Part shown: positions 32,630-45,507 of the stretch, piece after piece
How the letters are laid out: each line of letters starts with the position of its first letter
Numbering within the stretch: the stretch's first letter is position 1
Source: Plasmopara viticola
Taxonomy: Eukaryota; Oomycota; Peronosporomycetes; Peronosporales; Peronosporaceae
Direction: 5' to 3'
DNA: 64,000 nt
NCBI GenBank assembly: GCA_001695595.3
Contig: MBPM02000030.1
Location: 1-64,000 of the forward strand
The notes under the pieces: model-generated
What the model saw: only the letters and a program-made list of their open reading frames with translations
Told to the model about the DNA's origin: nothing
The model's database searches: none
Translations under genes and position numbers: made by a program

Positions 32630-33052
32630 TGTTCCGTAGCACAGTCGCGGAGGAAGCTGATGATAGTTGGCCGTCGGACGAGGCTTAGGCGCGGGCGAGG
32701 TGACGTCCCAGTAGAAGAGGAGTGTCTATTGAATTAGGCAAATTGAGGAGTGCTATCAAATGTAGAGCTCTTACGCCTTATTTCCTAGCTACAGCCTAAC
32801 TCATGGCTCTCAGCCATCTACTGCTACTATCGTAAAGGCTATCATTTATCTTTATTCCATCTGGCTATTTTAGCCAATGCGGTCTCTCGATCCCTAATGA
32901 TTTTGGGACATCTTAAACTGCCTTCTGTTTGGAAACTGTATAATCGCCTATTCCTATTATTAGCACTAACGCATACGTATTTTGGAAATTTTAAATTATT
33001 TTGCGTAAAAGCCTTTACCGGCAAAAGTGCCGGTGACGACAATTACGTCACA
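32630..33052 (-). repeat. 3' LTR of Gypsy copy B
   Basis: TGTTCCGTAGCACAG to ATTACGTCACA on the plus strand, followed by the polypurine tract complement TGACCTCTCTTCAA. Confidence 0.75.
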
Positions 33053-33147
33053 TGACCTCTCTTCAACAAGATGTCTGCTTTGAAAGATGGGGTTCACCTT
33101 TTCTGATTCCCAGTAGAGGTCGATGAGCTCGGAAATCTGCATAAGAT

Positions 33148-34133
33148 TCACCACGAGCTCCCAAGTGGCTTTTTTCTTGGTTTCACCAGGCCATCAGACT
33201 TAAAACTGTAAGTTCCCTTCCAGTTACAACGTATAATTCCGGCTTCAACGAGTTGCCCCTCGGAGCCATCGGTCGACATGACCTTGTGCATCTTTGGCCG
33301 GCGCTTGGGGTACTTGCGATAAAGCTTTAAAAGTGAAGTGTGAAACACAGGGCGCAGCTTTAATCTTTTTGACAATACTCTCTTCACGATTGAGAATGGA
33401 CCAATATATCGTGGCGCGAGTTTCTTCGATTGAGCAAAATCCTTGTGATGAACATCCAAATTCTTGCCGTCTAGAAGCATTATATCGCCGACTTGGAAGT
33501 CTTGGACAAATCTTTCTTTTAATAGCACTTCATGCGCTCTTGTGCTTCGCTCAATCGGTCCTGTCCGAGCTTGAGTAACATCTTTTGACGTAGTAGAAAC
33601 TCTTTGTTCTAAACTTTTTCCAGCTTAAAAATTTCTGGACAGCATCCGGCATATAAAGGACATATCCTGGATCCGCTATACTCAGTGCCATTTTAATTGT
33701 AGAGGATGCGCGTTGCTTATAGGCTATCTCAGCCAAATGCAAAAAGTCATTTTAATGCTTCTGTGATGGGTTGATAAAACCCAATAAAACGGCTAGCTCT
33801 TGCCGTTTGTTCATCCGTTTGCGACCTAAAAGTCGAAGCCAAGACGTGATGCGTTCCCACACCAGACACGACTGCTTGCCATCACTTGGATGTGAATTTG
33901 ATGTCTCGGTCGGACACAATGGTCTTTGGACTGCCATGGTCCTTCTTATAGTTCTGAATGAGGACCTTTGCCCTTTCTGCAGTATCATCCGTTGTCTTCG
34001 TAGCGATGAACATGGCTCTTTTTGTCAAGTAATCAACATTCACCATGACGGCACTAAAGACGTTTTTGGTGTCAGGTAAAGACACGGTGAAGTCCATTGA
34101 AATGCCGAGCCATCTACCTCTTGAAATATCCAA
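33148..34133 (-). pseudogene. Gypsy integrase remnant, copy B
   Basis: The frame 34133-33882 shows RGRWLGISMDFTVSLPDTKN and IVSDRDIKFTSK (first and second catalytic aspartates). The frame 33528-33148 shows the C-terminal part (FQVGDIMLLDGKNLD, PRYIGPFSIVKRV, LRPVFHTSLLKLYRKY) up to the stop. A frame change near 33880-33740 separates them. Confidence 0.82.
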
Positions 34134-36060
34134 GGACTGATGTGATCCTGGTGGTTTGGTCTACCTAGCCTTGCTGCGCTGACACATTTCGCATACGTTG
34201 ACATAGCGCTGGATGTGCTTTGACATTTTTTGCCAGTACTCCTTGTGACACACGGCCAGGTACGTCTTGTAAAATTCTCGATACAGAATCATGGTTCAAC
34301 AGATGATGCTACTTTTCAGATCTTCGTCGGCTGGAATACACAGTCATGGCGTCTTATCTTCGCCAGTTTGGCAATACAACGTAATATCCTGAAATGAGTA
34401 CTTTGGCACATCATCTTCTTTTTTCAGCCTCGTGACGATATACTAAGGTCTCAAAATCACTCATACATTGTCTTTGCAGATTGAGCAACTGGGACCGTAT
34501 TCATCGTGGTTGTCGCCACGATCTCGCGGTTCTTTGCCGTTTTCAAAAGTTCTTGCAAGCTAACTTGGGCAGCTTTATTTCGCCTTCCGGATTGCGTGAC
34601 AGTGCACGTTTGTTTCACCGAGAATTCCATTATTAAAAAAGACTCATATTTAGCAAGCGCATTAAATCATCGAGCGACTCTGTGATTTGTAGTTTTCAGC
34701 GTCAGGATCATCTCAATACTTTTGTGATCCGTTTCGACCGTGAATGGTCCGTCAAGAAAATACACACACCATACTTTAAGAGCATTCATAATTGCAAGTA
34801 GCTCTTGCTCACGAAAAGGGTAATTTAACTCGGCTGACTTTGTCATCCGGCCAGTAAAAACAATTCGATGCTCTTCCTCTCCCTTCTTTCAAAACTAGAC
34901 GCAAAATTGAGGCGCCCATTCGTAAACCGATTAATTTCAAGAAGTTTGGAAGACTTAAACGGGTGGAAGGGCCAAGCGACGATTGCGTTCTTTGCAAAAC
35001 CTTGAGGCATAGACTGGATGCCAAAAAAGCTCTCCTCTTGCTTCGTTGCCTTGGGGACGTGTTATTTTTTGCGATAATTCAATTCTACCGGCGTCCATTC
35101 GGACGCCTTCTCGACCAACAAAGTCTCTTAAGGATGGGATCTCATTCACGCATAACTGGGTTTTTTGACAACTTGGTGTAGAGTTGCTGCTCTTTACACC
35201 GTTAATTAAAGTCGTAATGAGGTCTGTGCCATCTTCATTTTGGATAAGACGTGGATATTGTCAAAGTTAATTCTTAGTACATTCCTTAAATCTCGAAAGA
35301 TTTATGCGAAAACCGGTTAAACGTACCGGGCTTTCATGAAAGTGACAAGGTATCAAATTGACCACCCGGGGTCAAAGCGGTAAATCAAATATTTGATTTT
35401 CGAAACCCAATCGGATAGTGCTACAAATGTATGTCCATGCACGATAACCATTGACTTCCGGACATGGCGTCAAAGGTGTTTTCTTTACGCGGCATCGGTA
35501 TCGCCGGCAAGATCATCGCTAGATAAAGCCAACAATAATCGTGCACAATGCGCTAGCTTTTAGACTTCTTGACACGAAGCGTTGGTGCCAAAAAAGCTGA
35601 CGTACTTGGTCGAATAATGCCTTCTTGAACCTCTATTCTATATTGTCCTGAGCTGTTTAGGACTCTGGCGCCAATGCATTAAAGATATCGGCTTGGTACC
35701 AGACTTGGGCAAAATTTCGTGGGCAATTCCTGCCCGAACTTGGGGTGCGAAATACTGTGTCCGCATACCTTGTCCTTAAGTGATTTTCATTCTTATTTCT
35801 TGACGCGCTTATCCTTATCAAAACATTACGGGTTGACGACGAACACTTCTACAACTCCTTTGTCGTGACGCAACATTCTCAGGAGCTAGTGAGAAGCAAT
35901 TAGCTGCGCCATTCCTTGTGGCTTGAATGCCGATAGCAATACAAAAATTGCGGCTCGTGTTCATGCGAGCCTTGCGTCGTCCAGCATCCCTGGCCAAACA
36001 TTGATTTTGCAGATTAAGTTTTTTTGTCGCGCGATGCTTCGTGTTGACTCGAGAAGTCAT
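34134..36060 (-). pseudogene. Gypsy protease/RT/RNase H remnant, copy B
   Basis: The frames 35149-34955 (MNEIPSLRDFVGREGVRMDA, RT connection) and 35024-34809 keep parts of the reverse transcriptase/RNase H region. The frame 36060-35818 covers the protease side. Stops elsewhere match those of copy A. Confidence 0.7.
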
Positions 36061-38093
36061 TCGCCCTGTAATTCAATTACTATCTTAATGAGCCGCATCA
36101 TGCCGATGATGACATTCTTATTATCTAAATCAGGCATGACTTTAAACGTTCTGATGCTAAAGGAATATCAGGTATCTGCAAATTTATGTGCACAGTTCGT
36201 TGCGGACGGTGACAATCTAGTCGTCATCAAGGTTGATTTACATCTTCACGTACTTGTTCACTTCGAGCTCAAGTCGCTTCACCAAGTCGTTTAGACTACA
36301 TCCATCGTCGATAGAGACGGTGACGGATGTCTTTTGACCAACGTTTCAATTCTGAGAATCTTGTGCACCTTCAAGATATCAACTCGCTTCATTCCGTTTC
36401 GATTTGTGGCCGACAATGCCACGGTTGTTGCAGGTTGCTAATTTTAATCCAATCGTCATTCTTGTCTTTTTTTCAAAGCTTTGGTTTCTGAGGTCGTGGC
36501 TTGTTTGCAAGATAGCTTAATTCTATGGGCACCGTCTTGAACGACTTGGTCCATATGCGGTTTGGTCTACCCGAGTAATGCAAGACTCGATGTTGGAAGC
36601 AACATTAATGGCCATCGTGAGAGTACTTGGACACTATTTCCTACGGTCTCTTCCCGTATTCCATTTTGGAAATCGAATCCCGTTTACAATTTGATAATTG
36701 CCGATTTGGTTGGGGCATCAAGTCCTGGATTTTAAAGACGTACTCGTGGTCAATTTTCCTTTGTTAGGATAAAAATTACGCTTTCGAAGTTCATACTCGA
36801 ATTTTCTAGGCTTGAAGCGTGTGCGCACTTGAGTTGTGAACAAAGCCGATTTCTGGTGCACGTTCATGCGCTCGCAGAGGCACGGTTCCAAGTTAGTACG
36901 GATTTGATTAAATTACTTGAGTGTCACAACAAGAAACGTTCATTGGCGTAGTGCGGTTGCGTTGCAAAGATCCACAATTCCATATCTTCACTGAATCTCC
37001 CTATGTATGCAGGAGGGTCTTTTTCTTCTATTCGTCTTTTCATGCAACGAGAAACTCAAAGCGTTCATTATCTTGTTACATTCGGGCTTGCATTTGAGCT
37101 TGCACCTCGTCTTGATATTGCTTTTGTTGCAGAGTGGGATACAACAGTTGTTGCTGCAAAGATAGTGCTTCTTACCCTATCGCTGCAAAAGGAGGTACGT
37201 TAGCGTGAGTGGCTGAGTCCGCTTGTCTATTAGCACTTGCCACATCTTGCCGAGCCGACGCTCATAGACCTGAGTGCGACGTTGGCCGTATTTTTATTGT
37301 CGTCGAGAGCGCTTATTCAAATCTATCAACAGGGTCTTGGCTTCGGAGATGGACGCTCAGCCGTACGGCCTTTTCGTTGAGCCATTCTTGCTAAATCGCT
37401 TAGCGCGCTTTGTATAACCTACCAAACCTCACTGCAACCTCAAATTTAAGTATTAAACTGATAAAATCTTGTTTTCAAGTCTCCTTTTTTGTCCAAAAGG
37501 TTAATAAACCTTTCAGAATTTTTTTGAGTTTGGTGAATACGACGCCTTGGGTTCCCAGTGATTTCGTGAACTAAGTTCCGGTCGGCTGAGTACTTACAAT
37601 CTGGAATTTCGTTTCGACTAAGCTGGACAAGCTTCAGCTTTTGTACCGTTGTTGAACACAGCTCATTTCAAAGCTTGTCGAGCTTATTGTTACGGCTCGT
37701 AAGAAGCTCAGTAGTATAAATAAACGGGTTGTGGGTTCACAAGACTTTCGTTTTCTATACAACGAAGCCGGACAAGACAGCGCTGCTAGAATAAATGTAG
37801 AGCAAGCAAACCCAAGTTGATACCTTGTCTGAAAGTTTTTTCTCGTGTTTTCAGCAGATCCAGGTTAAAGCAATAAGGCACGGACCAATTGAAGAAGCTC
37901 TAGACGTTTGTACCACACTAACGTGCAACCGCACTAATCAATCGCCGAGCGTAAATTTCCTGGTGAGAAGACAACCCTCTGTAATCTAGTAGTTACCACT
38001 GTGTGGTTCGTACTAATAATTTCCGGATGACTCGCTTCTTACAATTAGACCACGACCACCCTTGCTTTGAGCTCTTGAAATTGATACGTCAAG
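36061..38093 (-). pseudogene. Gypsy gag remnant, copy B
   Basis: It has the same glutamine-rich coiled stretch as copy A, on the minus strand at about 37170-37090. There is no continuous frame. Confidence 0.6.
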
Positions 38094-38541
38094 TGCTACT
38101 ATGAAACACGATCGCGGAGGAAGCTTATTAAAGGTCATTCGTCGGACGAGGCTTGAGCGGCCAGCGGAGCAAAGTCAGTAAGGAAGAAGGAGTCTCAATT
38201 GCTTGAAGTAAATTAAAAAAGTGATCTTGAATTGAGAATTCTTACGAAATGATTTTTTGCTCCAGCCTAACTGGTGGCTCTTAGCCATCCACTGCTACCA
38301 CCCTAAAAGCTATCATTCTTCTTTACTCCATCTTGCTTCTTACACATTTTGGACTCCTTTCATCCAATGAGGTGTCTTGATCTCTGCTAATTATGGGACA
38401 TCTCGACCCTGCTTCTGGTCTGGAAGCATGCAATCGCCTATTCCTATGGATAGTATCAATGCATATACATTTTGAAGAAAATGTAATCATGGCGTAATAG
38501 CCATTACCGACAAACCTGCCGAAAATGACGGATACGTCTCA
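38094..38541 (-). repeat. 5' LTR of Gypsy copy B
   Basis: TGCTACTATG to GATACGTCTCA, almost the same as 26908-27356. Confidence 0.75.
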
Positions 38542-40327
38542 CTATAATTTACGGCAGTCCGCAGCATTTAGCCACTCAAGTCTGCGAATGACAAGTCACC
38601 TGGCTGCATCCACACTTTCCGCATAATCTCTAATTAGTGTACTTCGTATAGAGCATGATTTTTGCGCACGTTCATGTTTTGCTTAATTCTTGTATCCACG
38701 CACTTTATATGTTCTATAACCATGACAATCTCCGACAACATTCTAGGAATATGTAGTTTTGGTTTTTTTTTTGCCTGTCAACACTTTAGTTACTGCAGCC
38801 TGGCTTGATGATTTTGGAAACTGCTTGCGCTGCGCTTTACTTAATACATACGACAAGTTGTCGTTACCCCTGGACGATCTCCATGGAAAATCACACTTCC
38901 GTGAGTAATTGAGTTTTCAATGATTATCCTAGCACTGTACTTATAGATTTTCTTTAGTTCATAAAACTTTGCCTCGAATGGTTAAGAGATCACAGTTACG
39001 GAAAAACGGGCTACAGAAGTCTAGGCCTACGTTGCATCTTCAAAAAACCTCCTACTTGCAAAATTTAATGCGGCAACAAGCTTTTGTCGACAATATATCG
39101 GCCGTCAGTAATCTGAGCGAAAGAGTAGCAAGCAAAGGCCATGTAGTCACTGCAATTAAATATACCGAATGAACATTTATTCTTATAAGGTGATAGGTCC
39201 CTCAAGCACCAACTGGGGCCTCTAATCAGACATCTACATCATCGGATAGTCAGCAGCTAAGCGCACAGTATCGCGATTAGCATGGAGCTGACAAATCAAG
39301 TATTTTATTCGACAAGCTTGCAACTAAAGTTTTTTTTGGCAAATCGCATCCGGGGCTTTAGAACGCGAGGTGCTTAAAAAATTACAATCACAGACCAAAC
39401 ATATGTATATTGTAGCGTTTACTTACAATATTACATACTGAGCAATTTCTAAATGCCTCATTGAGACTTTAAATGGTAAAATATTGTTTATCGGGCGAGT
39501 AGGTGAAGGTATGAAAGAGTTAAAGGAGCTGTCCTTTTATACTAATCGTCACATGGGCCACAGCACATAAAACCGGTAAGGATACCGGTATTTCTCTGTC
39601 CAATGACTTTAATAGTAATATAAGAAGATGACCTGAGCGATGCCATAAATTAACCTTGGATTAAAATGACGAAGCGGCGGAACTAGTAATTACCAGACAC
39701 CAAAATTTTGATCTCTTAAAATGAGACAGACATTCTGTGCCAAAAAAAGTCGGTGTACAGTAACTGTCAGCTTCCTCTTTAATATATTGTTTGACAATTC
39801 GAAATATATTTTTGCAGCATATTTTATAGATATTTCTGTAAGTGATGAATCAACAGAAAAAAGCATTTGTTCAATGTTGCAGACAATGCCAATCGTCTCG
39901 TTGAAGTGCAGCGGAAGCACTTTCCAAATCTGCTAAGCAAGGCAGCAGGAATGGTAGTGGACCACAATAGTTCTTGTGGCAGCATAATGTAAAGGATTAT
40001 TAGTCAAATCAAAAAATTTCATCTTATTGTAATGGTAGGTAACTCATTAGGTAAAGGACAGTACAGCATTCATAAGCTATATCAATTGCGCGTATGCAAG
40101 GAAAGAGGACTTTGTGGTGGTGCGTGGCCATTATGCCTTAAAAAGCTGACACTCACCTGCATTTCTGTAGCAAAATTAGGATGCGAGCAAAAAAGTTGTC
40201 ACCCCAGACATGTGAGGCGACTTGTTGGTGCACTACTATGTTGTTGCAAACAAACCCGAGTACACCATTCAAAAATTGAAGTAAGTCGCTTTTACGCAAA
40301 AACCTTTTTTGGCACTCTCTAGCTTCT
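38542..40327. repeat. Array unit B: 5' flank of effector E2
   Basis: It is a copy of 27357-29140 with few differences. No gene is supported. It includes TGATTATCCTAGCACTGTAC at about 38921. Confidence 0.75.
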
Positions 40328-40341
40328 TCACTCTCTATTTA
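40328..40341 (+). promoter_or_regulatory. Inr-FPR-like core promoter of effector E2
   Basis: TCACTCTCTATTTA lies 44 nt ahead of ATG 40372. It differs from the E1 promoter in the last base. Confidence 0.5.
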
Positions 40342-40371
40342 GCCTGCCAACGTCAAAAGTCGACAAAGCTC

Positions 40372-41439
40372 ATGATCTTAACGCGTCTACGGTGCGTCGT
40401 AACGCTGACGACAATTGCCATTTTATTTACATTCTGGAAGACTACTAAAGTGACGACGAGAGTTTCTGATGCTGCGGAGCTCCAAATTCATGGCGTAGAC
40501 ACGCTGCCTTTCACGAATCAAGTACGTCCACAGCGGCGGTGGCCCGCTCGTCTCTTGCGAATCGTGCGAAGTTCATCATTGAAAGAGAGCCTTACAAATT
40601 CATCTGTGGGAAAGAAGTTTTTCCCACACAATTTTATCGAACACGCTACCAATAAGAAGCAATCTGTGGCTGAACTTTTTGACACTTTCAAAGTCGGAAA
40701 CGTAGACGTAGACGGGTTTTTTTCAAACCGGCACTTTAAGAAGTGGGAAAAAGCAGTCAGGGAATCCTTCGGTGACGACGCTGAAACGGTCATGCTTTCA
40801 ACCATGTCGACGAAGTTACATGGTGACACCAATGGCGGAGTCGAAGCAATAATTGCGCAAGCTATTAAACACAAAGAGACGGAAAAATTGGCTCTCCGCT
40901 TTAAAACCTTGCTGCTACAAGGAATGGTCGACGGCGTAAAGAAAAACAATTTCGACGCGACAAGTGAATTTGTACGTTATGCGATCTATCGTGGTTCAGG
41001 ACAAAGCGCCGTGATTAAAAAAATGCAGAAATTGATGGGCAATGATAAAGTTACTACGCATATCAATACTTTTGAAGAAGCAGTTGCTAAAGCCTCACTT
41101 AATTCGATTGAAAGGTTAGAGAATTACTTCGTCATCATCAGTCGCGGGCAGAGAATATCGGACGTTTTCGAAAATCTGGGTCCTGCTGAAAAGTTCAACA
41201 ACAATGCTTTTCTGATGAATTTGCTACAAGAAAAAGCGGCTGACCCCAAAATAAAGGTGAATTTCGTCGAATTCATGCTGTCTCAACTACGTGAGGCAAA
41301 ACGGACTGACGATGAAATCGCCAAAACTCTTCAACAGCTTAAGAAACAGGAAATTTCGTCTGATATCAAAGATAAGTTGCTGGATCCAATGACCGAAGCG
41401 TTGGCAAAGTCGAAGCCGTTGCCAACTGGTCAAGCGTAA
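40372..41439 (+). CDS. Secreted RxLR effector E2, RLLR motif, two WY-like modules (intact)
   Basis: The gene is 355 codons long and open from ATG 40372. The in-frame ATG 40309 lies upstream of the initiator and would bury the signal peptide. Residues 1-29 form the signal peptide (VVTLTTIAILFTFW). Residues 52-63 read RPQRRWPARLLR, and RLLR (60-63) is a true RxLR. No EER follows. Module 1 spans about residues 98-188 (AELFDTFKV, W125, FGDDAETVMLSTM, TNGGVEAIIAQAI). The linker helix is FVRYAIYRG (200-208). Module 2 spans about 250-345 (ISDVFENLGP, FNNNAFLMNLLQEKAADP, EFMLSQLREAKRTDDEIAK). The stop precedes the conserved GTACGTA donor (41463), so any intron is in the 3' UTR. Its role as a host-targeted effector is inferred from family features. 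Confidence 0.9.
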   Translation: MILTRLRCVVTLTTIAILFTFWKTTKVTTRVSDAAELQIHGVDTLPFTNQVRPQRRWPARLLRIVRSSSLKESLTNSSVGKKFFPHNFIEHATNKKQSVAELFDTFKVGNVDVDGFFSNRHFKKWEKAVRESFGDDAETVMLSTMSTKLHGDTNGGVEAIIAQAIKHKETEKLALRFKTLLLQGMVDGVKKNNFDATSEFVRYAIYRGSGQSAVIKKMQKLMGNDKVTTHINTFEEAVAKASLNSIERLENYFVIISRGQRISDVFENLGPAEKFNNNAFLMNLLQEKAADPKIKVNFVEFMLSQLREAKRTDDEIAKTLQQLKKQEISSDIKDKLLDPMTEALAKSKPLPTGQA

Positions 41440-43254
41440 TGATAGAACCATGCGATGCACTGGTACGTACGCAGATGATTACACATGACGTACAGTCTCT
41501 CGCTTTGACATTTATGCCCTTGTATAGGATCTTTTGTGGAAACATGATTAGAGAAGGTCCTGCAGCTGTAGCAGAGTAGATTTGACTCGTGTCGATTGAA
41601 AGAGTGACGACTTGGCTTGCTAAAGTAGTAAGAGTGTCATCTGAGCACGTAGTTTACGTCTTGACGACAAATGTTTTGATAACATTAGATAAACGCATAT
41701 GGATACACTCGGCATTTTCCAATTGTTGGATTAATTTGTTTTGCCTGGTGCTTGGGTTCGTGTTTCGGCGTGCTTACACCACTGCTTTTGGTTTCAGGTT
41801 ATGGAAATTTTCTAGCTATAAGATGCTGACATGGGGGCGATCTCAAAAACTTCGTGGTTCAAATTGCAGCAAACGCCGAAGCATGTTCAATTTGCACTGG
41901 CATTTTTGACTTTGTGCTTGCATTTCCCGACAATTATGCAAAAAGAGTTTTGTCGCATGAAGACTCTTTGAAGCCGCTTTAAAGTTCCTTGTGCCAATGC
42001 AGTAGTAACGGTGAATTTGGACCACTTCAGGTTTGCACTGATGTTTGCGGCCTTGGGATGAAGGGATGCAGCGTAAGCGAGATGTTCGTCGCGCTCCAAC
42101 ACATTCTCGAGGCCCTTGTAGCTCTCCCAAGTGATTGCACAGGTACATCCGCTGGCCGAACGTGATGTAGCGCATTGACCGAATTTTGATGAAGTGCGCT
42201 TGACGCAGAAGTTCTGTGGGCTAGCAAATATTTCAAGGCTGCAGTAGACTTATGGACCGCAGGGATTCTGGTGGTGAGAAGTAAGATTGAACAGTAAGAG
42301 ATGGCGGGGCCCGAAAGAGCACTTTTCCCGGATCTTTCGTTGAACACAAACTCAGTTGCTCGGTCAACGGCAAACGAAGAAAGTAAAGCTGTTGGCAGTG
42401 GTAAGGGTGTGCGCAAAGTACACAGGTGTGCCTAGCGTTTTGGTACCATAGCGTATCTATTTTTTGACAGCTCCATGGCACCATCGCATACTACTATAGA
42501 GGAGCACACATCATACGATGAAACTTTGCTGACAAGAGAAAATCGTTGACACACGCAGGAGTTTGTCTGCAGATGACAACATGTAAAATTATAACATCGG
42601 TTCACAATGTCAATGCACAAACTTGAAATATGAATCAGATGCTTTAATCTTTTACCTAAAGAGCTGTCAAAACTTTGCTCAATATGTAGCATTGAAAAGA
42701 TGACGTCAAAATATACATAAATGAGGTCCTAAACTATAAACTTTGTATTTCCAGAAGCGATTGGACTGAGAATATGCGCCTAGTTTCACACCACTTCGTC
42801 AAAGGCTTACGCCTACATAAAATCTTGCAATGTAGGTACATTCGTCGATGCAACGTAGGCAAGAAGTGAAGTTCTGATGTGCCTTTAACCCCAACTGACT
42901 TAGGAAAGTGATCTAAGAACGCAATGCGAAAGTACACATTTGTATTAATCTTATTTTAATGTCCTAAAACGTAATTCGTTAGAATGCAGTTTTTTACCCA
43001 GAGGATTTCCTTGCTACCCTGGCAAATCAAGTAATTATCAAGCGTCGCTCTCTCAACCAAAACAAATCAAGTTTTCTCTTTTTTAACTTAAATCTTTTCC
43101 AAAAAAGGATTGGCTACACAAACTGCTTAAACACATGTACAGTAGGCAATGGATATCGTACTCCATAAGTAAATTATACCGGTTCCATCCCATCGTTGCA
43201 CACTTACACTTGAACAGCTGGCCGCGGCTTAGACTTTATTGGCACCTTGGGCAT
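41440..43254. repeat. Array unit C: effector 3' flank and spacer
   Basis: It is the third copy of the block at 18481 and 30252. It contains the donor at 41463, the frame-broken minus-strand block (41843-42484), TTCGTCGATGCAACGTAGGC at about 42841 and the empty TIR-element site at about 42957. Confidence 0.85.
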
Positions 43255-43870
43255 TATTTTTAGCGCTTTATTGAAGATCAAACGGGATATCTTGTCTTTT
43301 AAGCCGGCCAAAAAATCTGGAGGTAAACTGTCAGCCCATTTCGCATCACGCAGTGTTGTCAGCATGTTATTGATGACGTCCGCGTTTGCTTTATCGTCAG
43401 TCGACTTATTTTAGAGCAAAATCAAAATGGAGGTATTCCTGTTGAGCTCTAAAACATGAGCAAGAATACACAAGACTTCATTTACCATCTTTTCACGACC
43501 GAGCATCATTGAGTGAAATTATAATAGAGAAAGTGAGTTAAGATCAAACCATTTTTCGAGATTAAAGAAGCATGAAGATTTTAGGTCTTTTATATGTCTT
43601 CTCCTAACAATTTCTGCATTTGCAAAATCACGACATCATGAGCCAAGCCAAGCCACGACAAAGCACACAGCGCACAAAATCTCGTTTACATATGAAATCT
43701 CATTTTATCACGCCGTCGATCATCTCTTGTAGCAGCAGGTTTCCAAAGCGGAGTGCCGATTCACGCGTGTTGTCGTTATCAATAGACTGCGCATAGATTG
43801 CTTCGACTCCGCCGTTGTCGTTACATTAAATGCCTCAGGCAATGTTGAAAGCATCAGCTTTATAGGGCAG
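43255..43870 (-). pseudogene. Effector remnant (3' half), copy C
   Basis: The minus strand keeps the MLSTL codons at the LTR border, the codons for the NGGVEAI region (about 43830-43800), LLLQEMIDGVIK (about 43745-43705) and the module 2 pattern NNMLTTLRDAKW (about 43370-43330). It is interrupted by stops but less deleted than copy B. Confidence 0.75.
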
Positions 43871-44291
43871 TGTTCTGTAGCACAGTCGCGGAGGAAGCTG
43901 ATGATAGTTGGCCGTCGGACGAGGCTTAGGCGCGGGTGAGGTGAAGTCGTAGTAGAAGAGGAGAGTCTATTGAATAAAGCAAATTGAGGAATGCTATTAA
44001 ATGTAGAGCTCTTACGCCTTTTTTCCTAGCTACACGTTAACTCGTGGCTCTCAGCTATCTACTGCTACTATCGCAAAGGCTATCATTTATCTCTATTCCA
44101 TCTGGCTATTTTAGCCAATGCGGTCTCTTGATCCCTAAAATTATGGGACATCTTAAACTGCCTTCTGTTTGGAAACTGAATAATCGCCTATTCCTATTAT
44201 TAGCACTAATGCATACGTATTTAGGAAATTTTGATTATTTTGCGTAAAAGTTTTCACCGGCAAAAGTGCCGGTGACGACAATTACGTCACA
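43871..44291 (-). repeat. 3' LTR of Gypsy copy C
   Basis: TGTTCTGTAGCACAG to ATTACGTCACA on the plus strand. Confidence 0.75.
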
Positions 44292-44385
44292 TGACCTCTC
44301 TTCAACAAGATGTCTGCTTTGAAAGATAGGTTCACCTTTTTTGATTCCCAGTAGAGGTCGATGAGCTCGGAAATCTGCTTAAGAT

Positions 44386-44692
44386 TCACCACGAGCTCCC
44401 AAGTGGCTTTTTTCTTGGTTTCATCAGGCCACCAGACTTGAAACTGTAAGTTCTTTTGCAGTTACAACGTCCAATTTCGGCTTCAACGAGTTGCCCCTCG
44501 GAGCCATCGGTCGAGATGACCTTGTGCATCTTTGGCCGGCGCTTGAGGTACTCGCGATAAAGCATTAAAAGTGAAGTGTGAAACACAGGGCGCAATTTTA
44601 ATCTTTTTGACAATACTCTCTTTAGATCGAGAATGGACCAATATATCGTGGCGCGAGTTTCTTCGATTGAGCAAAATCCTTGTGATGAACAT
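44386..44692 (-). pseudogene. Gypsy integrase C-terminal domain, copy C
   Basis: The frame 44613-44386 reads SKRLKLRPVFHTSLLMLYRE and continues to the same end as copy B. The preceding GPFSIV part is in another frame because of a deletion near 44620. Confidence 0.75.
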
Positions 44693-44786
44693 CCAAATTC
44701 TTGCCGTCTAGAAGCATTATATCGCCGACTTGGAAGTCTTGGACAAATTTATTTTTAATAGCACTTCATGCGCTCTTGTGCTTCGC

Positions 44787-45476
44787 TCAATCGGTCCTGT
44801 ACGACAGATCATACCCTTGATCCGCTATAAACGGTTTCGTTTCAATTGTAGAGGATGCGCGTTGATTATAGGCTATCTCAGCCAAATGCAAAAAGTCATC
44901 ATAAGGATTCTGTGATGAGTTGACGAAACTTCGGAGGTTGTATCCAATAAAACGGCTAGCTCTTGCCGTTTGTTCATCCGTTTGCGACCTGAAAGCCGAA
45001 GCCAAGACGTGATGCGTTCCCACACCAGACACGACTGCTTGCCATAACTTGGATGTGAATTTGATGTCTCGGTCGGACACTTTGATCTTTGGACTGCCAT
45101 GGTCCTTCATATAATTCTGGATGAGGACCTTTGCCCTTTCTGCAGTATCGTCCGTTGACTTCGTAGCGATGAACATGGCTCTTTTTGTCAAGTGGTTTAC
45201 ATTTACCATGACGGCACTAAAGACGTCTTTGGTTTCAGGTAAAGACACGGTGAAGTCCATTGAAATGCCGAGCCATCTACCTCTTGGAATATCCAAGGAC
45301 TGATGTGAATCTGGTGGTTTGGTTTGCCTAGCCTTGCTGCGCTGACACATTTCGCATACGTTGACATAGCGCTGGATGTGCTTTGACATTTTTTGCCAGT
45401 ACTCCTTGTGACACACGGCCAGATACGTCTTGTAAAATCCTTGATACAGAATCATGGTTTCCACAGATGATGCCAC
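44787..45476 (-). pseudogene. Gypsy integrase core, copy C (longest frame, catalytic Glu changed)
   Basis: The frame is open for 229 residues. The zinc-binding cysteines C41 and C44 are present (CEMCQRSKARQ), but the upstream histidines are degenerate. Catalytic D74 (GISMDFTVSLP) and D135 (VSDRDIKFTSK) are kept. The expected glutamate of QTDxQTERxN, 36 residues after D135, reads A171 (QTDEQTARASR), so the active site is lost. A 4-residue-short core end (NPYDDFLHLAEIAYNQRASS) precedes the break. It would have joined element cDNA to host DNA. Confidence 0.85.
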
Positions 45477-45507
45477 TTTTCAGATCTTCGTCGTCTGGAA
45501 TATACAG

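Larger units (their letters stand above)
32630..38541 (-). mobile_element. Ty3/Gypsy LTR retrotransposon, copy B, inactive
   Basis: It has the same position in the array unit, the same domain order and nearly the same sequence as copy A. LTRs are 32630-33052 (3') and 38094-38541 (5'). Because it shares decay with copy A, it arose by duplication of the whole unit and not by a new insertion. Confidence 0.88.
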
